From the NCBI RefSeq assembly GCF_018598585.1, contig NZ_JAHESD010000002.1, forward strand, positions 1 to 64,000: a stretch of 64,000 nucleotides of DNA, written 5' to 3'. A program made the translations under genes and the position numbers. The first letter of the stretch is position 1, and each line of letters opens with the position of its first letter. Positions 7,419 to 16,349 of the stretch are shown here, piece after piece. Source of the DNA: Chryseosolibacter indicum. Its GTDB lineage: Bacteria; Bacteroidota; Bacteroidia; Cytophagales; Cyclobacteriaceae. The notes under the pieces were generated by a model. It was not told the origin of the DNA. It ran no database searches and worked only from the letters and a program-made list of their open reading frames with translations.

Positions 7419-10400
7419 ATGAGATCATACATTGTATTGCTATTACTTTCTTGCCTTTTGTTTTCATGTGAGCGCGGGAAAGATAAAATCCTGGTCTTCT
7501 CAAAGACAAAGGGTTACAGACATGAATCTATTGAAGCAGGAAAAGTAGCCTTAATTGAGCTAGGTAAGAAAAATAATTTTGAAGTAGATACAACAGAGAG
7601 CGCTTCAAATTTTAATGAAGAGAATTTGAAGCGATATAAAGCAATTGTGTTTCTCAATACAACACAAGATGTTCTTGATCCTGTTCAACAAGTAGATTTT
7701 AAACGCTTTATAGAGGCAGGTGGAGGTTTTGTAGGCATCCACGCTGCTGCTGATACAGAATATGAGTGGCCTTGGTATGGCAAATTGGTAGGCGCCTATT
7801 TCAAAAGCCATCCCCAGGTACAAGAGGCCACAATAAAAAAAGTAAGACCATTTGGTCCCAATACTTTGCCTGACACATGGACAAAAACAGATGAATGGTA
7901 CAACTACAAAAACATAAGTTCAGATCTCAACGTTATTTACAATTTGGATGAAACCACTTATAAGGGAGGCGAGAATGGAGAAAGCCATCCGATTGCCTGG
8001 TATCATGAATATGAAGGGGGCAGGGCCTTCTATACAGGCCTTGGTCATACCGATGAGACATTCTCTGATCCTTTGTTTCAGGAGCATCTGCTTCAGGGCA
8101 TTCAATATGCAATAGGTAAAGATAAACTTGACTACGGCAAGGTTAAGTCCAGGCGCATGCCTGAGGAAAACAGGTTTACAAAAACTGTTCTTGATATTAA
8201 TCTAAATGAGCCTACAGAAATGGCTATTCTTCCTGACGGGAAGATTTTATTCGCAGAAAGAAAAGGTGATATCAAACTTTATACGCCATCAGATGGAAAA
8301 GTTAAAGTTGTAAATACACTTAGCGTCGGTGTAAAATTTGAAGATGGTGTAATTGGCCTTACAGCCGATCCTAATTTTAAAGAGAACAACTGGGTCTATA
8401 TTTTCTATTCTCATCCTCAAAAGTCCGCCAATGTGTTGTCACGATTTGTTTTTAAAGATGATAAGATCGACGTATCCTCGGAAAAGCAAATGCTTGAAGT
8501 CCCAACACAACGAGAGACATGTTGCCACACAGGAGGTTCGTTAACTTTTGGCCCTGGTGCGAATCTTTTTATTTCCACAGGTGATAATACGAGTCCTTTC
8601 GAATCAGACGGATACAGTCCTTCTGACGAACGCACAGGGCGTTCTCCTTTTGATGCCCAAAAATCTTCCAGCAACACAAATGATTTAAGAGGAAAAATAC
8701 TTCGTATTCATCCTGAACCGGATGGAACGTACACCATTCCGGAAGGAAATCTTTTTGCTAAGGGAGAGCCGAATACCTGTCCAGAGATTTATGTGATGGG
8801 ATGCCGTAACCCTTACCGCATATCTGTTGATTTTAAGACTGGTTATTTGTACTGGGGAGAGGTAGGACCAGATGCCGGTGAAAACGATTCACTTCGGGGG
8901 CCTCGTGGGTATGACGAAGTTAACCTCGCCAAGAAAGCAGGCTTTTTTGGGTGGCCATACTTTGTCGGTAACAACTATAGTTATGCTAAATATGATTTTG
9001 CTACAAAAAAGGTTAGCAAACGCTGGGATGCCAGTGCACCGCTAAATGAATCACCAAATAACACCGGAAAGAAAGAATTGCCACCGGCCACGCCTGCATT
9101 TATATGGTATCCGTACGCTAAATCGGAAGAATTCCCTATGGTAAAAGATGGAGGCCGAAATGCAATGGCAGGTCCGATATATTACAGTGAGAATTTCAAA
9201 GGTATGGAAACTGCCTTTCCGGATTACTTTGATGGGAAGCTTTTAATCTATGATTGGATGCGTAATTGGATGTTTTTAGTAACAACAGATGAACAAAGTA
9301 ATATCAAAGACATCGAACCATTTATGGCCAACACAAAGTTCAACAACATCATGGACTTGGCTTATGGACCTGATGGAAGATTATACATGCTGGAATACGG
9401 CACGCAATGGTTTAAACAGAATATCGATGCACGCCTTATAAGAATTGATTACAACGGTGGTAATCGTCCTCCGGTAGCCATGCTTACAGCGGATAAATTT
9501 AATGGTGCCGTTCCCTTAAGTGTTAATTTTACAGCAAAAGGAAGTCATGATCCTGATGGTGATGGATTAAAATATGAGCTTACTATTAATGATCAGCACT
9601 ATCAATCAGATGATGGTAACTTTAAAGTGAACCTCGATAAAGAAGCTGTTTATACTCCAGTGTTAAAAGTAACAGATAGTAAAGGTACATTCACAACAGC
9701 TAAGCTTCAGGTAATTGCAGGTAATGAAGCTCCTGTAGTTAAAACACAGATAACAGAAGGAAATAAAACATTTTACTTCCCTGAGACTCCCATACGATAT
9801 GCTGTTACAGTTAATGACAAGGAGGACGGTTCAACAGAAAATGGTTCAATCAAAGCTGACGCTGTAACCATTTCTTTTGATTATCTGAAAGGATATGATA
9901 TGACTGCAATTGCTCAAGGACATCAAATGCCTACAGTTGAATTGCCTGGCAAAACGTTAATAGATAAAAGCGATTGTAAATCTTGCCATTTAATTGATCA
10001 AAAATCTGCAGGCCCTTCTTATAAAGATGTAGCCAAAAAGTACAAGGGACAGACCGGTGCAGTAGACCAGCTTGCAGCGAAAATTATTAAGGGAGGATCA
10101 GGTGTTTGGGGGACGACCGAGATGGCGGCACATCCTCAGGTAAGTGTTGAAGATGCAAAGCAGATGGTTGAGTACATTTTATCATTAACAGAGGAAAAAG
10201 AGGCAAAGAAATTGCCTTTGGCAGGAACTGTAAAGCCAGGGAAACAAGAAGAAGGTGCCTATATATTAACAGCAACCTATTTTGATAGAGGTGCTTCTCC
10301 GCTACCACCGATCTCTTCGTTCAGTACAATTGCATTGAGAAGTCCAATGCTAAAGGCAGATCAAGCCACAGAATTAAATACTGTACGGCTTATCAGAAAT

Positions 10401-10724
10401 GAAGGACAAGTAGGTCTTGATAATGTTAAAAACAATTCTTCAGCAGCTTATAAAGATATAGATCTTACAGGAGTTAGAAGCGCAAATGTCGTATCGTTTA
10501 TGATACCTAACGAAACAGTAGGAGGAGAAGTGGAACTGCGCCTGGATAAATTGGATGGTGAACTGCTTGGAAAAGTTGTGGTTAATAAAACCGGAATTTC
10601 TACAGGAACGATTCGATTCAAAGAGCAAACAGGTGTCCATTCTATATATGTAATATTTATAAACCCTGATGCGGGAGCGAAGAAGCTTTTCTACCACGGA
10701 GGTATTAAACTTTCTAACAAATAA
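7419..10724 (+). CDS. ThuA / sugar dehydrogenase / PKD / cytochrome c / carbohydrate-binding fusion lipoprotein
   Basis: This 1101-residue protein has a lipoprotein signal (lipobox LLFSC, Cys17). Domains in order: ThuA-like (about 22-230, with HAAADTEYEWPWYGKLVGAY and GRAFYTGLGHTDETF); soluble PQQ-type glucose/sorbosone dehydrogenase propeller (about 245-680, with GLTADPNF, CCHTGGSLTFGP and YVMGCRNPYRIS); PKD (about 682-775, PVAMLTADKFNGAVPLSV); class I cytochrome c (CKSCH at 853-857, WGTTEMAAHP); and a C-terminal beta-sandwich like family 6 carbohydrate-binding modules (about 940-1098). It is probably a surface or periplasmic enzyme that binds a glycan, oxidises a sugar and passes electrons to its own haem. 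ThuA domains are linked to keto-disaccharide or trehalose use, but the substrate here is unknown. It follows a paralogous free cytochrome. Confidence 0.9.
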   Translation: MRSYIVLLLLSCLLFSCERGKDKILVFSKTKGYRHESIEAGKVALIELGKKNNFEVDTTESASNFNEENLKRYKAIVFLNTTQDVLDPVQQVDFKRFIEAGGGFVGIHAAADTEYEWPWYGKLVGAYFKSHPQVQEATIKKVRPFGPNTLPDTWTKTDEWYNYKNISSDLNVIYNLDETTYKGGENGESHPIAWYHEYEGGRAFYTGLGHTDETFSDPLFQEHLLQGIQYAIGKDKLDYGKVKSRRMPEENRFTKTVLDINLNEPTEMAILPDGKILFAERKGDIKLYTPSDGKVKVVNTLSVGVKFEDGVIGLTADPNFKENNWVYIFYSHPQKSANVLSRFVFKDDKIDVSSEKQMLEVPTQRETCCHTGGSLTFGPGANLFISTGDNTSPFESDGYSPSDERTGRSPFDAQKSSSNTNDLRGKILRIHPEPDGTYTIPEGNLFAKGEPNTCPEIYVMGCRNPYRISVDFKTGYLYWGEVGPDAGENDSLRGPRGYDEVNLAKKAGFFGWPYFVGNNYSYAKYDFATKKVSKRWDASAPLNESPNNTGKKELPPATPAFIWYPYAKSEEFPMVKDGGRNAMAGPIYYSENFKGMETAFPDYFDGKLLIYDWMRNWMFLVTTDEQSNIKDIEPFMANTKFNNIMDLAYGPDGRLYMLEYGTQWFKQNIDARLIRIDYNGGNRPPVAMLTADKFNGAVPLSVNFTAKGSHDPDGDGLKYELTINDQHYQSDDGNFKVNLDKEAVYTPVLKVTDSKGTFTTAKLQVIAGNEAPVVKTQITEGNKTFYFPETPIRYAVTVNDKEDGSTENGSIKADAVTISFDYLKGYDMTAIAQGHQMPTVELPGKTLIDKSDCKSCHLIDQKSAGPSYKDVAKKYKGQTGAVDQLAAKIIKGGSGVWGTTEMAAHPQVSVEDAKQMVEYILSLTEEKEAKKLPLAGTVKPGKQEEGAYILTATYFDRGASPLPPISSFSTIALRSPMLKADQATELNTVRLIRNEGQVGLDNVKNNSSAAYKDIDLTGVRSANVVSFMIPNETVGGEVELRLDKLDGELLGKVVVNKTGISTGTIRFKEQTGVHSIYVIFINPDAGAKKLFYHGGIKLSNK

Positions 10725-10749
10725 CTACACACACACCAAACTTTTAAAC

Positions 10750-11598
10750 ATGAAAAGAAGAGAATTTATTCAAAGGTCAGCATTAACAGTAGCAAGTCTT
10801 GCGACAATGCCAGCTTTACTACAGGCGAAATCAAAGTCGGACATAGGTTTACAGTTGTACTCGTTAAGAGACACTATTCCTAATGATCCAAAGGGTGTGT
10901 TGAAAAAAGTAGCGGGCTTTGGTTATGGAAAAATAGAGACATATGCTTATAGCGACGGAAAGATTTTTGGAATGGCATTCAAAGACTTTGGAAATTATGT
11001 TAAAGATCTTGGCATGAAGATAACAAGTGGCCATTACCCATTGGCGCTTGCAAAAAGTGACAAGTGGGAGATGGCAGTAGCGGATGCCAAATCAGTAGGA
11101 CAAAAGTTTATGGTAGTACCATACCTTAATGAGCCTGAGAGAAGAACAATTGATGACTATAAGAGCATTTGTGAGGCATTAAACAAAGCAGGAGAAGTAT
11201 GCAATAAGAATGGAATCAGGTTTGGTTATCATAACCATAATTTTGAATTCGAAACAATAGACGGACAACTTCCTTACGATGTAATGCTGGCCGAACTTGA
11301 TCCTAAATTAGTAAGTATGGAGATGGACATTTACTGGGTATACCGTGCCGGTAAAGACGCATTGGATTATTTCAAAAAATATCCCGGACGTTTCGAACAA
11401 TGGCATGTAAAGGATATGGATAAGACAAATCCTGATAAAAATGCGGATGTAGGTACTGGTTCTCTTGATTGGAAGAAGATATTTGCGCAGGCTAAACAAT
11501 CAGGATTGAAGCATTTCTATATTGAACAAGAGTCATATCCTGCAGCTCCTATTGATAGTATTGAGGCAAGCATTAAGAATCTGAAAAATATACTGTAG
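10750..11598 (+). CDS. Secreted sugar phosphate isomerase/epimerase-like TIM-barrel protein
   Basis: The real start is the ATG at 10750 (MKRREFIQRSALTVASLATM), giving 282 residues with an export signal of the MKRREF...S type. A longer frame opening at 10669 lies inside the preceding gene. The mature part is a xylose-isomerase-like TIM barrel: IGLQLYSLRDTI, GYHNHNFEFET (metal region), LVSMEMDIYWVYRAG, WHVKDMDKTN and FYIEQESYPAAP hold the expected His, Glu and Asp residues. It is likely periplasmic, unlike the signal-less barrel at 5667, so the locus may have a barrel enzyme on each side of the inner membrane. It starts 25 bp after the ThuA fusion and ends at a strong terminator. Confidence 0.88.
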   Translation: MKRREFIQRSALTVASLATMPALLQAKSKSDIGLQLYSLRDTIPNDPKGVLKKVAGFGYGKIETYAYSDGKIFGMAFKDFGNYVKDLGMKITSGHYPLALAKSDKWEMAVADAKSVGQKFMVVPYLNEPERRTIDDYKSICEALNKAGEVCNKNGIRFGYHNHNFEFETIDGQLPYDVMLAELDPKLVSMEMDIYWVYRAGKDALDYFKKYPGRFEQWHVKDMDKTNPDKNADVGTGSLDWKKIFAQAKQSGLKHFYIEQESYPAAPIDSIEASIKNLKNIL

Positions 11599-11623
11599 TA
11601 TTTTGGTTAAGATACTTTTTAGC

Positions 11624-11657
11624 AATGTCGGATGAAATCCATCCGACATTATTATTT
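11624..11657 (+). terminator. Intrinsic terminator after the secreted isomerase gene
   Basis: An 11-bp stem (AATGTCGGATG / CATCCGACATT, loop AAATC) is followed by ATTATTTTT. It contains the upstream ATG of the following receptor frame, so that ATG is not a plausible start. Confidence 0.9.
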
Positions 11658-11678
11658 TTGGTCATTAAAGTAAGGAGC

Positions 11679-14006
11679 GTGTCATACAAAAGAGTGTTAA
11701 TTATATTTCTATTCTTTACGCAGGCTGTTACTGCACAGGAAATAGTACAATCTGTTAATGGGCGAGTAGTTGATCGTGTTAGTAACGGTTCCCTGGTAGG
11801 GGCGAGTGTTAAAATTATAAAAGGGGATAAAATATATAGCACCACCACGCTTGAATCAGGATCATTCTCTATTCAAGTGCCTGTTGGCCGTTATCGTATC
11901 AACGTTACTTTTACAGGTTATACTTCCTTTACGGAGGAACTGCTTGTTGTTTCGGGAAAGGAGTTAACACTTAACATTCCACTGTCTGTTAGTGAAACCG
12001 TACTGGAGGTTGTTGAAGTACAGGGAGTAGGAGCGGTAGAAAATATACCGGGGCTTCAATCTTTGTCCATAGAAAAGACATTGCGCGTTCCCGCTAATTT
12101 TTTTGATCCCGTTCGCGTGATTACTGCGTATCCAGGAGTAGTTGCAGCAAATGATCAGAATAATTCTATTATTGTACGAGGCAATTCACCGAATGGTCTT
12201 TTATGGAGATTAAATGGTCTTGATATAGTAAATCCAAATCATCTTGCTAATGCTGGCACGTTTAGTGACAGGCCGGCTGCCAATGGGGGAGGGGTTAATA
12301 TTCTCAGTGCCCAAATGCTCGACCGTACTGATTTCTTCTTCGGAGGCATTCCTGCTAATTATGGAAATTCTCTCTCCGGTATCATTGATATGAAACTTCG
12401 GGAAGGTAATAAAACGAGAAAGCAGTACACTGCTCAGGCTAGTTTAATTGGGATAGATCTTGCAGCTGAAGGTCCTTTAGGTAAATCCAGTCAAAATTCA
12501 TTTCTAGTAAACTACAGATATTCTACCGTTGGATTATTGTCCGCTTTAGGAATTGATTTTGGCGATGAAGCAATTAACTTCCAGGATATTTCTTTTCATA
12601 CTTCTTTTGAACAAAAAAACGGCGGCACGCTTACTCTCTTTGGCTTTGGAGGTAAAAGTCGTAATAAATTTCGTGCGAAGGACCTGGCGGATAGGGAAGA
12701 GGATAAGGATAAATATGACATTGATTATGATGCCACTACTTATGCGATTGGTACCAATTACAAAGTGCCTATCGGAAAAGGAACTTTCGGAATTGGTGCA
12801 GCATACTCTGGTACTAATCAAACGAGGGAGGCGAATATTGCAGATAACATTGCGGATGATGAACGAAACCTACTTAAGGATTATTTCGACTCAGATAACA
12901 GTATTCTATCAACATCTATAAGTTATAATTTTCAGACAGGCAGTAAATCCATTTTTGAACTAGGTGTAATGACTAACTATACGCAGAATACATTAGTTAG
13001 TAAGAAAGAGATAGGTTGTATATCATGCTCTTTCCGCATGTTCCGCAACAATGAAGGTGCCACAGAAGGTGTTCTACTACAACCGTATATTAATTTTAAA
13101 ACGCCTATAAATTCGTTTGTTGATCTGACAGCAGGGCTACGGTATTTGTATTATACAATGAATAGTACAAGTTCGGTTGAACCAAGGGTAAGCCTGTCAT
13201 ATAAAACTACTGAAACATCTGGATTTGTACTCGCATACAGTCTCATTAGTCAACTGCAGCAAGCACAAGTATATGCAGCGGGGGGAAATAAAGGTCTTGG
13301 TTTTACAAAATCGCATCATGCAGATTTTGAATATTGGAGAAGTTTTTCAGCCGACGTAAAAATCAGGAGCTCGTTGTTTTATCAAAGACTATTTGATGTT
13401 CCAGTTGAAAAGAATGTTACATCGTCATTTTCTGTTCTTAATTTAATCGAAGCTATAGCTCCTGAAGGTCTTGTTAATGATGGACAAGGTGAAAATTACG
13501 GGGTAGACCTTACGGTCGAGAAGTACTTTTTTAATCGAAATTATATTCAGGCGGGTGCGAGTTACTATGAATCTCGGTATAGGGGAAGTGATGGCATAAT
13601 ACGTGATACAAGGTTTAACGGTAACTATACGCTAAATGTTGTTTTCGGCACGGAATGGAATAAACCTTCACGTAACAGGACGATCGGTTTAAGTTCAAGA
13701 TTGCTTTACCTCGGTGGACTAAGGGAATCTTCTATCGATGTTGCAAATTCAATGGTAGCATACGAAACTGTTTATGATCAGGTATCGCCGTTTAACAATA
13801 AGTTAAGTGACTATTTCCGCATTGACCTTCGTATCTCCTTTAGAAAGGATAAGCCAGGATATACAAGAACACTAGCAATTGATTTGCAAAATGTATTGAA
13901 TAATGAGAATGAAGGTTACCATTATTACGACTTCACCCAACAAAAAATTGTAACAAAATATCAGCTCGGTATTATACCAGTATTGGTGTACAGAATCGAT
14001 TTTTAA
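11679..14006 (+). CDS. TonB-dependent outer-membrane receptor with carboxypeptidase-like regulatory domain
   Basis: I place the start at the GTG at 11679: AGGAG lies just upstream and the product (775 residues) then begins with a clean signal peptide (MSYKRVLIIFLFFTQAVTAQ). The in-frame ATG at 11625 is inside a terminator hairpin. After the signal comes a carboxypeptidase-D-like domain (VNGRVVDRVSNGSLVGASV), a plug with VIVRGNSPNGLLWRLNGLD type sequence, and a beta-barrel ending in VLVYRIDF with the terminal Phe typical of outer-membrane barrels. No SusD partner follows, so it is not a classic SusCD pair. The ligand is unknown; a carbohydrate or metal chelate is possible given the neighbours. 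Confidence 0.88.
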   Translation: MSYKRVLIIFLFFTQAVTAQEIVQSVNGRVVDRVSNGSLVGASVKIIKGDKIYSTTTLESGSFSIQVPVGRYRINVTFTGYTSFTEELLVVSGKELTLNIPLSVSETVLEVVEVQGVGAVENIPGLQSLSIEKTLRVPANFFDPVRVITAYPGVVAANDQNNSIIVRGNSPNGLLWRLNGLDIVNPNHLANAGTFSDRPAANGGGVNILSAQMLDRTDFFFGGIPANYGNSLSGIIDMKLREGNKTRKQYTAQASLIGIDLAAEGPLGKSSQNSFLVNYRYSTVGLLSALGIDFGDEAINFQDISFHTSFEQKNGGTLTLFGFGGKSRNKFRAKDLADREEDKDKYDIDYDATTYAIGTNYKVPIGKGTFGIGAAYSGTNQTREANIADNIADDERNLLKDYFDSDNSILSTSISYNFQTGSKSIFELGVMTNYTQNTLVSKKEIGCISCSFRMFRNNEGATEGVLLQPYINFKTPINSFVDLTAGLRYLYYTMNSTSSVEPRVSLSYKTTETSGFVLAYSLISQLQQAQVYAAGGNKGLGFTKSHHADFEYWRSFSADVKIRSSLFYQRLFDVPVEKNVTSSFSVLNLIEAIAPEGLVNDGQGENYGVDLTVEKYFFNRNYIQAGASYYESRYRGSDGIIRDTRFNGNYTLNVVFGTEWNKPSRNRTIGLSSRLLYLGGLRESSIDVANSMVAYETVYDQVSPFNNKLSDYFRIDLRISFRKDKPGYTRTLAIDLQNVLNNENEGYHYYDFTQQKIVTKYQLGIIPVLVYRIDF

Positions 14007-14014
14007 TTAACCTT

Positions 14015-14389
14015 ATGAAAGCAGTTAATCTACTCCTCGCGGTAATGTTTCTTGTGTTTGCCTTTGTTCAGATCAATGATCCAGATCCGGTAGTATGGAT
14101 ACTTGCTTACGGAGCGATGGCCGTTATATGTATTCTGGCAGCGTTTAAAGTATATTTCAGAATCTTTATGGTTGTGTTATTGATCGCTTACGTGGGGTAC
14201 AGTTTATTCTTTATTGATGGAGTGGCACAGTGGTTAGCACAGGATAATAAATCAATTCTATTTGATGACGTTGCAAAGATGGAGTATCCTTACGTTGAAT
14301 CGTCAAGAGAGTTTTTGGGGCTAATGATCTGTATTATAATCCTGGTTATCCATCTTGTTTTGTCAAGGAAAAGAAGTCCTGCCTCATAA
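14015..14389 (+). CDS. TMEM220-like membrane protein
   Basis: This 124-residue protein has four hydrophobic segments (about 3-16, 28-46, 49-68 and 100-117). The pattern FAFVQINDPDPVVWILAYG between the first two segments matches the TMEM220 family. Its function is unknown. It starts 8 bp after the receptor gene and ends 14 bp before the GH13 lipoprotein gene, so the three are probably co-transcribed. Confidence 0.8.
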   Translation: MKAVNLLLAVMFLVFAFVQINDPDPVVWILAYGAMAVICILAAFKVYFRIFMVVLLIAYVGYSLFFIDGVAQWLAQDNKSILFDDVAKMEYPYVESSREFLGLMICIIILVIHLVLSRKRSPAS

Positions 14390-14403
14390 ACAAAAGTAGC
14401 AAG

Positions 14404-16194
14404 ATGCGAAAGATCATTCTTTCATTATGCGTAGTATTGCTTGCCTGTTCTTCACACAAAGAAAAAAAAGAAACGGCAACGGTTATGAATAAATCTTCAG
14501 ATAAAGTAATTATTTACCAGCTTATGACCCGCCTTTTTGGGAACAAGGCAACAGTTAATAAACAATATGGTACAATAGAAGAGAACGGCGTTGGGAAATT
14601 TGAAGATATTAACAATGTGGCGCTTAAGGCTATAAGGGATTTAGGAGCAACACACATTTGGTGCACAGGAGTGATCGAGCATGCAGTCTTAACAGATTAT
14701 ACAAAGTATGGAATTCCTTTAGATGATGCCGATGTTGTTAAAGGAAGAGCCGGATCCCCTTATGCAATAAAGGATTATTACGATGTTGATCCTGATCTGG
14801 CAGTGGATGTTCCCCACAGAATGGAAGAATTTGAAGCACTTGTATCACGGACACATGAAGCTGGCTTAAAAGTAATCATTGATTTTGTACCTAACCACGT
14901 TGCACGTGCTTATAAGTCTGACGCTAAACCAGAGGGAGTAAGGGATCTTGGAGAACAGGATGATACATCTCAGGCCTTTAGTCCCGGCAATAACTTTTAC
15001 TATCTTCCAGGTCAATCATTTCGGGTTCCTTCAGGATATAATCCTCTTGGCGATTATACCTTTCCAACAAAGGACGGAAAGTTTGAAGAGACACCAGCAA
15101 AAGTTACTGGCAATGATCAGTTTACTGCCAGCCCGGGTATTAATGAGTGGTTTGAGACAGTGAAATTAAATTACGGAGTTGATATTTTGGGTGGACGTAA
15201 ATCATATTTTGATCCTGTTCCTGATACTTGGATTAAGATGAGAGACATACTTATCTTTTGGGCAAAGAAAAGCGTAGATGGCTTCAGGTGCGACATGGCT
15301 GAAATGGTACCCGTTGAGTTCTGGGGTTGGGTAATACCTCAGGTGAGAGAGGTAAATGCCAACATTATTTTTATAGCTGAAATTTACAATCCCGACCAAT
15401 ACAGAAATTACATTGAAGCTGGCCGTTTTGATTATCTCTACGACAAGGTGCTGTTATATGATACGTTACGCTTACTGATCAACGGTCAACTCGGCACAAA
15501 AGATATCGGTGAAATTCAAAAGAGGTTAAGCGGTATAAATAGCAACATGCTTCACTTTTTAGAAAACCATGATGAACAACGTATTGCTTCTAAATTTTTT
15601 GCAGGAAGTCCATGGAAAGCATTACCGGGGATGGTGATTAGTGCAACGATAGATAAGGGGCCAGTTATGATTTATTTTGGGCAAGAGGTTGGAGAGCCGG
15701 CATATGGAGCAGAAGGGTTTCAAGGTGATGACGGAAGAACTACCATATTTGATTACTGGGGTGTTGCTGAGCATCAGAAGTGGATGAACAATGGAAGGTT
15801 TGATGGTGAGATGCTCTCTGAAGAACAAAAGCAACTCAGGCAATTTTATGGTCGTCTTTTAAATATTGCGGCTACTAATACTTCTATTACCCGGGGAGAA
15901 TATATTGACATCACTGAGTTCAACCAACGTCAAAGTAATTTTAATGAAAAGGTCCATGCTTTTCTCCGTTACTATCAAAGTGAAAAAGTTTTAATTGTAA
16001 CGAGTTTTAATGATCAGGAGCAAAATGTAAAAGTTGAAATACCACACGAAGCTGCAATTGAGATTGGAATAGAAGCCCAAGCCAGGCATGCTGTTAAGGA
16101 TATACTTGGCAATGAGGGTAAGTTAGAAATAGAGAACCTGATTCTTAACTTGCCGGTAAAACCTTATGCTTCACACATCTTTCAAATACAGTAA
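14404..16194 (+). CDS. GH13 alpha-amylase-family lipoprotein
   Basis: This 596-residue protein has a lipoprotein signal (VVLLACSSHKEK) and a GH13 (beta/alpha)8 barrel. All three catalytic residues are visible: nucleophile Asp297 in DGFRCDMAEM, acid Glu326 in FIAEIYNP and Asp390 in LENHDEQRIA. Region I is IIDFVPNHVAR. The mature enzyme should face the periplasm or the cell surface and act on alpha-glucans, either hydrolysing them or transferring glucosyl units. It lies directly downstream of the receptor and TMEM220-like genes and ahead of the GlgE cluster. Maltose or malto-oligosaccharides it releases could feed the maltokinase downstream. The specificity is not readable. Confidence 0.9.
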   Translation: MRKIILSLCVVLLACSSHKEKKETATVMNKSSDKVIIYQLMTRLFGNKATVNKQYGTIEENGVGKFEDINNVALKAIRDLGATHIWCTGVIEHAVLTDYTKYGIPLDDADVVKGRAGSPYAIKDYYDVDPDLAVDVPHRMEEFEALVSRTHEAGLKVIIDFVPNHVARAYKSDAKPEGVRDLGEQDDTSQAFSPGNNFYYLPGQSFRVPSGYNPLGDYTFPTKDGKFEETPAKVTGNDQFTASPGINEWFETVKLNYGVDILGGRKSYFDPVPDTWIKMRDILIFWAKKSVDGFRCDMAEMVPVEFWGWVIPQVREVNANIIFIAEIYNPDQYRNYIEAGRFDYLYDKVLLYDTLRLLINGQLGTKDIGEIQKRLSGINSNMLHFLENHDEQRIASKFFAGSPWKALPGMVISATIDKGPVMIYFGQEVGEPAYGAEGFQGDDGRTTIFDYWGVAEHQKWMNNGRFDGEMLSEEQKQLRQFYGRLLNIAATNTSITRGEYIDITEFNQRQSNFNEKVHAFLRYYQSEKVLIVTSFNDQEQNVKVEIPHEAAIEIGIEAQARHAVKDILGNEGKLEIENLILNLPVKPYASHIFQIQ

Positions 16195-16349
16195 TTCACA
16201 CGGTGAGTTATAGCTGGTGGCGGTAATCCTTCATGACATGGAACAAAGATTTTAGAATGTATCAGTGGTTTTAAGGAAGCGGCAAGTGTTAACGCATATT
16301 ACGCTTCTTTAAAACATAAAATTTAACAGATAGATAAACAAGTTCTCGA

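Noticed and set aside
10669..10749. Upstream start for the secreted isomerase
   Set aside because: It lies inside the end of the ThuA fusion gene and destroys the export signal at the N-terminus.
11679..14006. SusC of a polysaccharide utilisation locus
   Set aside because: No SusD-like gene follows and the plug/TonB-box arrangement is not the SusC type.
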